A DNA stretch of 64,000 nt from Andreesenia angusta (GTDB lineage: Bacteria; Bacillota; Clostridia; Tissierellales; Gottschalkiaceae), in assembly GCF_001855385.1 (NCBI RefSeq), contig NZ_MKIE01000004.1, positions 124,001 through 188,000 of the forward strand. The letters run 5' to 3'. The notes beneath the pieces were generated by a model. It was not told the origin of the DNA, searched no databases, and saw only the letters and a list, made by a program, of their open reading frames with translations. Below are positions 59,356 to 64,000 of the stretch, piece after piece. The number at the start of each line of letters is the position of its first letter. The stretch's first letter is position 1. The translations under genes were made by a program, and so were the position numbers.

Positions 59356-61842
59356 CTATCCAACTTTTATGCGATTCTCCAGCAGTTCTTCAAGCTCCTT
59401 CACGGAGATAGGCTTGCTGAAATAGTACCCTTGGGCTAAGTCGCAACTTGCCTTTCTCAGGAAATTAGCCTGTCCCTCGGTCTCTATGCCTTCAGCTATA
59501 ACCTGAAGCCCCATATTGTGGGCAAGACCCATTATGCTCTCAAATATATAGGATTCATGGTTTGCATCGACTATGTCTACAAGGAACTCCCTGTCTACTT
59601 TGAGCACGTCTATTGGAAGCTTGTGAAGGTATGTAAGCGAGGAATACCCCGTTCCAAAGTCGTCTAGAGCAACTGAAACGCCTATCTTTCTGAACTCGTT
59701 AAGCGTCTCTATCGACCTCTCTAAACTGTCTATTATGGCAGTTTCAGTTATCTCCAAGCAGAAGTTCATGGGGTCTACGTCGTACTCATCTATCTTCTCT
59801 TTTATAAACTCCATCATTCCTGGCTGGTTTATAAGCTTACTTGAAAGGTTTATAGACACCTTGAACCCATCGTACCCTTTCTTTTTCCATAAATCTATCT
59901 GCTTGCAAGCGACCTCTATTGTCCAGTCTGTTATTTCTTTTATATATCCGTTCTGCTCTGCAAAAGGTATGAACTCTCCTGGAGATATAAATCCTCTCTC
60001 AGGATGTATCCATCTTATAAGTCCCTCAACGCCGACCAATTCTCCTGTTTGCAAGTCAACCTGAGGCTGGTATACCATAAAAAGCTCTCTGTTGCATATG
60101 GCATTTCTCAAGTGGTTGCTCATAAATATATGCTTCCACGTCTTGTCTCTCATGTCGGGCCTATATATGGCCACACCGTCTTTCCCATTCTCCTTTACAT
60201 GGAACATAGCCGTATCGGAGTTTTGAAGCAATGTCTCTATGCTTCTGCCATGCTCTGGGTACATGGCCACTCCCATGCTGGTGGAAAGAAAGAACTCCTG
60301 ATTGTCAAGAATCCAAGACTGCTTGAACCTTGAAAGTATCTCATCTGTATATTGCTTTATGTCGCTTTCACTTTCCACGTCGAATATAAGCATAGCAAAC
60401 TCGTCTCCGCTAAGTCTGCCCACCATATTTGGAAGCTTGACTATGTCTGAAAGGATATCTGCTATACTCGCTATAAAAGTATCTCCCATGGTGTGTCCCA
60501 TGGTGTCATTTATATTCTTGAAATTGTCTATATCCATGTATATAAAAGCTATCTTCTTGCCATTGGAGTCTGCTTCACCAAGCATCTTACTAAAGTGTTT
60601 CTCAAGAAGCACCCTGTTCGGAAGATCTGTGAGTGGGTCATAGTAGGCAAGTCTGTTTAGCTTCTTTTCAAGAGCCCTTCTCTCGCTTATGTCCACTCCT
60701 ATAAATATATACCCCTCGACAGATCCATCCGCCCCGTGAACCTGGTTTGCGTTCCAAAGAGCTGAAAACTCAATCCCATTCTTTCCAAGAATCGAGAACT
60801 CTTTGTTGATTCCGCTTCTTCCATTTACAATACCCATTATCTTTTCAGACATTTCTTTTTTTCTAGACTCACTTATAAACAAGTCTATTGCGCTTTTGCC
60901 AAGTGCATCTTTTTCAAAATACCCGGTCATCTTTTCTGCTATGGGGTTCATCCGCTTCACTTTTAAATCATTGTCCAGTATCATTATGAGCACAGGTGAC
61001 TCTTTTATTATGTTTTCCGAGAAGTCTTTTTCGCTTCTCAGCCTTTCTTCTAAAGCCACTCTCTCAGTTATGTCTGTATGGGAGCCTGCTATTCTAGTCA
61101 GCCTTCCGTTTTCATCCCATTCGCCTTTTCCCCTGCTCAGCACCCATCTTATATCGCCGCTGAGACTCACTATTCTATATGTATTTTCATATAGTCCTTC
61201 TGCAGACTCTCTATACTTCTCTAAGGTATTTTCAAACCCATTTATGTCGTCTGGATGTATAAATCGCTTCCAGTCTTCATAGTTTAAGTCCAGGGAATTG
61301 CCCTCGTATCCAAGTATCTGCTTGTCCTTGTCTGAAAAAAGATATCTTCCAGTCTCAAGATCCCACTCCCATATGCCGTCGTTGACACCTTGGATTATAA
61401 GCTGATGCTTTCTATTCAGCCTGTCCAGCTCTTCTTTCTGCATAGCTATTCTGTCGTACTGATCGCTTATCTCGCTTTCCATAGCCACAAGCTCTTCGTA
61501 AGCCGAACCCAGCTCGTTGTAGCTTCCTATAGCCATGTTCGTGACCTCTTGGAACATGCAGAGTCTTCTGAGGATTATTCCGTAGAAAACCGCCCCAGTT
61601 ATCATCACGTATGCCCAGCCTTTATAAACCTCTATCTTGCTTCTATAGTCTGGATTCTCCACAAGGCTTCTTATTATATTGTCTGACAGCAGAACCCAGA
61701 GAAATCCCACTGCCACATAGACAGCTATCACCTTGAAAGCTTCCGATTTAGGCGATAGTGTGTTTTTCATATTCAAAAGTTCAAAGTCCTCCACAAAGTC
61801 TTTGCTTTGCTCGAAGTCCCCATGTGGCGAATTGTTTATCAT
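59356..61842 (-). CDS. Membrane PAS-GGDEF-EAL cyclic-di-GMP protein
   Basis: An 828-residue protein: two N-terminal helices (about 38-62 and 80-98), a coiled coil, PAS domains at about 145-265 and 270-390, then GGDEF (about 395-555) and EAL (about 565-825). The cyclase motif reads SGDEF rather than GGDEF, which may reduce or abolish synthesis. The EAL domain is essentially complete: VEGLIRW (EGL in place of EAL), NLSS, EITET, DDFGTGYSSL, LKVDREF, AEGIE and QGYYFSKP. It is probably a phosphodiesterase. The start used has a distant GGAG (13 bases). Confidence 0.92.
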   Translation of the reverse strand: MINNSPHGDFEQSKDFVEDFELLNMKNTLSPKSEAFKVIAVYVAVGFLWVLLSDNIIRSLVENPDYRSKIEVYKGWAYVMITGAVFYGIILRRLCMFQEVTNMAIGSYNELGSAYEELVAMESEISDQYDRIAMQKEELDRLNRKHQLIIQGVNDGIWEWDLETGRYLFSDKDKQILGYEGNSLDLNYEDWKRFIHPDDINGFENTLEKYRESAEGLYENTYRIVSLSGDIRWVLSRGKGEWDENGRLTRIAGSHTDITERVALEERLRSEKDFSENIIKESPVLIMILDNDLKVKRMNPIAEKMTGYFEKDALGKSAIDLFISESRKKEMSEKIMGIVNGRSGINKEFSILGKNGIEFSALWNANQVHGADGSVEGYIFIGVDISERRALEKKLNRLAYYDPLTDLPNRVLLEKHFSKMLGEADSNGKKIAFIYMDIDNFKNINDTMGHTMGDTFIASIADILSDIVKLPNMVGRLSGDEFAMLIFDVESESDIKQYTDEILSRFKQSWILDNQEFFLSTSMGVAMYPEHGRSIETLLQNSDTAMFHVKENGKDGVAIYRPDMRDKTWKHIFMSNHLRNAICNRELFMVYQPQVDLQTGELVGVEGLIRWIHPERGFISPGEFIPFAEQNGYIKEITDWTIEVACKQIDLWKKKGYDGFKVSINLSSKLINQPGMMEFIKEKIDEYDVDPMNFCLEITETAIIDSLERSIETLNEFRKIGVSVALDDFGTGYSSLTYLHKLPIDVLKVDREFLVDIVDANHESYIFESIMGLAHNMGLQVIAEGIETEGQANFLRKASCDLAQGYYFSKPISVKELEELLENRIKVG

Positions 61843-61965
61843 ATATTTTCACTGTCTCCTTTGACTTCATACGTCTCGATTCTTAAGCAATATTATATCA
61901 TACAAAGCCAAGCGAACGGGCCCTACTATAAGATATTTATGAATTTTACTGAATTTTTACAAATA

Positions 61966-62964
61966 CTATTTGAGTGGAGATATCAGCTTCTCCATAAAGT
62001 CCACGTCGAGATACTGCTCTATCTTCATAAATGTGTCCATATTTACTATCTCCTTGTCGGGGTTCTGGTATTCCAGCCATGCATAGGCGCACCAGGAAAG
62101 CGCCCTGAGATACAGGTATGGTGCATATATCTGCACTCTCTCCTCTATTCCCCTGTCACCTGCACTTAAGTTTTTTGCGTAGTGCTTGAAGAAATCCTTT
62201 TTTTCATCTCTGCTCAGCACATAGCTTCCCTTCCAGCTTGTAGTCGTCTCAGCTATAAACTGCGTTATATCCTGGCAGGGGTCGCTTATAACCGGCTTCT
62301 CCCAGTCTATAAGGTAGCTTCTCTCCTCCCCTATTATGAAGTTGTGGGAGTTGACCTCTGTGTTGTTCACTACATGCCATTTGTCCTGCTTGAAATAAGT
62401 TTCTTTATGCGAATTCGCCTCTGCCCAATCCAGAAAGTTCTGAAAGAAGCTCTTTAGCTTTACATCCACCTTGGGGCTGTCCATGTAATCACCTAGCCAC
62501 ATTCTGGCTTCTCTAACCCTGGAGCTCAGTATGTCGCTCTCTACTATGAAAGTCTCATCGAGCCCCTCCGTATCTAGCGAGTGGATCTTCCCGAAAATCG
62601 TGGCAGCAGTTCTCAGGTCTTTGCTGTAGTCTAGCGGAACCCCTTCTAAGAACTCCATCACAAGGACGCCATAGTCCAAGACGTCTTTTTTTCCGTCCAC
62701 ATAGTGCGCCCTCGGTGTAACCCCGCTCAATTCAAGCGCCTTAAGCGCATTGTACTCATACTCTATCTGGTTCTCAAGCCCGAGCTGGCTAGCCGTGTTT
62801 GCTCTGAAGACTAGCTTCTTCGCCCTGTCCTCAACTAGGTAATTTATATTGTACTCGCCTTGCGCCAAAAATCGGATTTTGAAATCCCTCTCAAGTCCCA
62901 ATTTCTCAGCGAGGTTTTTAGCTTCTATATAGCTTTTTATCCTACTCTCTAGCCCATTTTTCAT
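61966..62964 (-). CDS. Phosphotransferase (APH/choline kinase fold), unusual catalytic loop
   Basis: About 332 residues of the aminoglycoside phosphotransferase/choline kinase fold. The N-lobe has RFLAQGEYNINYLVEDR and KLVFRANTASQ (Lys/Arg of strand 3), and the C-lobe has VVNNTEVNSHNFIIG and YLIDWEKPVISDPCQDI. In the canonical loop HxDxxxxN the His and Asp are Asn and Glu here, while the Asn and the metal-binding IDW Asp are kept. The start is the ATG at 62964 after GAGGGTGG, inside the end of the DUF2064 gene. Its partners suggest sugar or glycolipid phosphorylation rather than antibiotic resistance. Confidence 0.82.
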   Translation of the reverse strand: MKNGLESRIKSYIEAKNLAEKLGLERDFKIRFLAQGEYNINYLVEDRAKKLVFRANTASQLGLENQIEYEYNALKALELSGVTPRAHYVDGKKDVLDYGVLVMEFLEGVPLDYSKDLRTAATIFGKIHSLDTEGLDETFIVESDILSSRVREARMWLGDYMDSPKVDVKLKSFFQNFLDWAEANSHKETYFKQDKWHVVNNTEVNSHNFIIGEERSYLIDWEKPVISDPCQDITQFIAETTTSWKGSYVLSRDEKKDFFKHYAKNLSAGDRGIEERVQIYAPYLYLRALSWCAYAWLEYQNPDKEIVNMDTFMKIEQYLDVDFMEKLISPLK

Positions 62965-63649
62965 CGGCGCTTCCACCCTCTCTGTACTTTCTTAGAAAGT
63001 CTATAGTGTTTCGGGGAGCTGTTCCGGATTCTTCAAAAGCTCCTAGCTTGTTCATCAAGTACTCAAAATCGTCCCCAGTGTCTATGTCCCGCTGCTTAGT
63101 CACCAGCCCGACCGAAAGGCCTTGGCTGTTTATCTGCCTAAATGTGCCCTCCAAGACGGTGTTGCAGCCCCATTTCATGTCCTCTGAAAATATCTCGCTC
63201 TGCACTTCCTTCATGCCAATGAGGTAGTAGCCTCCGTCCAACGTAGGGCCTACGCACATGTCGTTTGACTCTAGCTGAACAAACGACTCTTCCAAGCACT
63301 CCAGGTCTATTTCCGGGACATCGCTTCCCATAAGCACCACTTCATCGTAGCCCATTTTGAACACAGCTTCAAAAGCGTGCTTCATCCGATCACCAAGCGT
63401 TTCTCCATGCTGTGGGAACGCCTTGACATCCTCCGGCAGCAGCTCTGACAGTATTCTGAATTCGTCCTCTGGGGTGTAGGACACGTATACATCTATCTCC
63501 GGCTCAAGCTTCCCCATAACTCCGAATATATCTCTGAGGAAACAGCTGTGTATCTCAGCGCATTCCTCCGGAGAAAGCACCTCCATAAGTCTCGTCTTTG
63601 TCTTTCCAGGTATCGGCACTCTGGTCATAAGTATAATAGCTTTCATCAT
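62942..63649 (-). CDS. DUF2064/TIGR04282-family nucleotidyl- or glycosyltransferase
   Basis: About 235 residues with a GT-A-like nucleotide-binding fold: ILMTRVPIPGKTKTRLMEVL, GETLGDRMKHAF and LMGSDVPEID, followed by GPTLDGGYYLIGMK. These are signatures of the TIGR04282 (DUF2064) family, often next to a TIGR04283-type glycosyltransferase, as here. Links to arsenosugar-like or rSAM-associated glycan pathways have been proposed. The start ATG at 63649 overlaps the upstream stop (ATGATGA). It is the middle gene of a three-gene unit. Confidence 0.87.
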   Translation of the reverse strand: MMKAIILMTRVPIPGKTKTRLMEVLSPEECAEIHSCFLRDIFGVMGKLEPEIDVYVSYTPEDEFRILSELLPEDVKAFPQHGETLGDRMKHAFEAVFKMGYDEVVLMGSDVPEIDLECLEESFVQLESNDMCVGPTLDGGYYLIGMKEVQSEIFSEDMKWGCNTVLEGTFRQINSQGLSVGLVTKQRDIDTGDDFEYLMNKLGAFEESGTAPRNTIDFLRKYREGGSADEKWARE

Positions 63650-64000
63650 CTGCACTCCCTATACATCTTATTGAGTTCCTCTGTGTCCTTCCCCAGCACG
63701 TAGAGTATCTTGATCTTGTGCATAAAGAGAAGCGTCCTGAGCGATCCGCCAGACTTGAACCTCCTGGCCGAGCTTCCTATCCGCTCCGGCAGCAGCTTCA
63801 TCTTTCCGGCCTTTCTGAGCCTTAAGCTTATCTCGAAGTCCTCCATAAGCGCAAGCTTTGGATATCCGCCTATGGACTCGAATAGATCTCTTCTCAAGAA
63901 GAGCGACTGGTCTCCGTAGTACATGCCGGAGTGCTTGGCCCTCCAGTTTGAAGTCCAGGTTATAAACCGAATTACAGCATCAGTGTAGTCGTAGAAGTAT
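63646..64000 (-). CDS. Glycosyltransferase family 2 (TIGR04283-like), N-terminus beyond window
   Basis: The open frame continues upstream past the right edge; 117 residues of the C-terminal part are visible. GMYYGDQSLFLRRDLFESIG, YPKLALMEDFEISLRLRKAG and ARRFKSGG carry the ED/xED and acceptor-site features of GT2 enzymes, with the ordering of TIGR04283 proteins. It would transfer a sugar from a nucleotide donor at the membrane. It overlaps the DUF2064 gene. An internal ATG at 63924 is not the start, since coding similarity extends upstream of it. Confidence 0.82.
   Translation of the reverse strand, partial: YFYDYTDAVIRFITWTSNWRAKHSGMYYGDQSLFLRRDLFESIGGYPKLALMEDFEISLRLRKAGKMKLLPERIGSSARRFKSGGSLRTLLFMHKIKILYVLGKDTEELNKMYRECR

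Noticed and set aside
61800-61890. Small ORF with ATG at about 61872 on the minus strand, overlapping the GGDEF-EAL start
   Set aside because: It overlaps the real gene in another frame, is only about 30 codons, and shows no protein-like features.
61966-62964. Aminoglycoside-resistance phosphotransferase
   Set aside because: The fold matches but the catalytic loop differs and neighbours are glycosyltransferases, so a resistance label is not supported.

Overview
The window reads as a chromosome segment of an anaerobic, low-to-moderate-GC Firmicute, probably a Clostridia/Tissierellia-type amino-acid fermenter. The evidence is strong AGGAGG-type ribosome binding sites with frequent GTG and TTG starts, a CIRCE heat-shock operator, a phosphate butyryltransferase/butyrate kinase pair beside a four-subunit 2-oxoacid:ferredoxin oxidoreductase, proteins of the 2-hydroxyacyl-CoA dehydratase class, NhaC-type antiport and no respiratory genes. 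There are no insertion sequences, CRISPR arrays or rRNA genes. Genes are tightly packed; only the leader at 54429-54754 (a cobalamin riboswitch) exceeds 300 bases without a gene.

Layout. 1-2015 is AT-rich and accessory-looking: two leftward genes of unknown function, one with an HNH-nuclease-like core and a hydrophobic C-terminal half, downstream of a WYL regulator (2147-3109). 3286-7309 holds a PAS-GGDEF-HD-GYP protein and a chemoreceptor. 7472-9354 holds an SDR oxidoreductase and a zinc-ribbon membrane protein. 9437-13996 is a heterodimeric ABC exporter divergent from a MarR regulator, with a visible operator. 14010-20163 is a six-gene leftward operon from an HD-GYP sensor to two ion transporters. 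20234-23891 is a queuosine-precursor operon: preQ1 riboswitch, HgdB-like and HgdC-like Fe-S proteins, then queD, queE and queC. 23996-28551 is rightward ptb-buk-2-oxoacid:ferredoxin oxidoreductase. 28580-31406 is an AT-rich SsuABC-type importer. 31595-38135 holds a GerMN lipoprotein, a uridine-kinase-like protein, a second chemoreceptor and a repeat-bearing VanW protein. 38195-41300 is NUDIX, ThpR and a two-component system. 41432-42638 is a peptidase followed by an odd tRNA-Val. 42687-46000 is an ABC-2 exporter, a 49-residue membrane protein and two zinc-ribbon proteins. 46163-49506 is a CNNM/CorC protein and CIRCE-controlled htpG. 49542-51549 is a J-domain cluster. 51653-54695 is the vitamin B12 importer under a cobalamin riboswitch. 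The rest holds DUF2254, an aldehyde dehydrogenase, an SNF transporter behind a promoter-terminator leader, a GGDEF-EAL protein and a glycosyltransferase cluster running off the right edge.

Most promising observation: a transcription-terminating preQ1-I riboswitch drives an operon whose first two genes are a 2-hydroxyacyl-CoA dehydratase/double-cubane-type Fe-S protein and its ATP-dependent activator, followed directly, with overlapping reading frames, by queD, queE and queC. This points to an uncharacterised ATP-driven low-potential reduction tied to deazaguanine/queuosine metabolism. Secondary leads are the HNH-like membrane protein under a WYL regulator, a tRNA-Val with C at position 33, a terminator that contains the next gene's ribosome binding site, and an sRNA-like leader before the SNF transporter.
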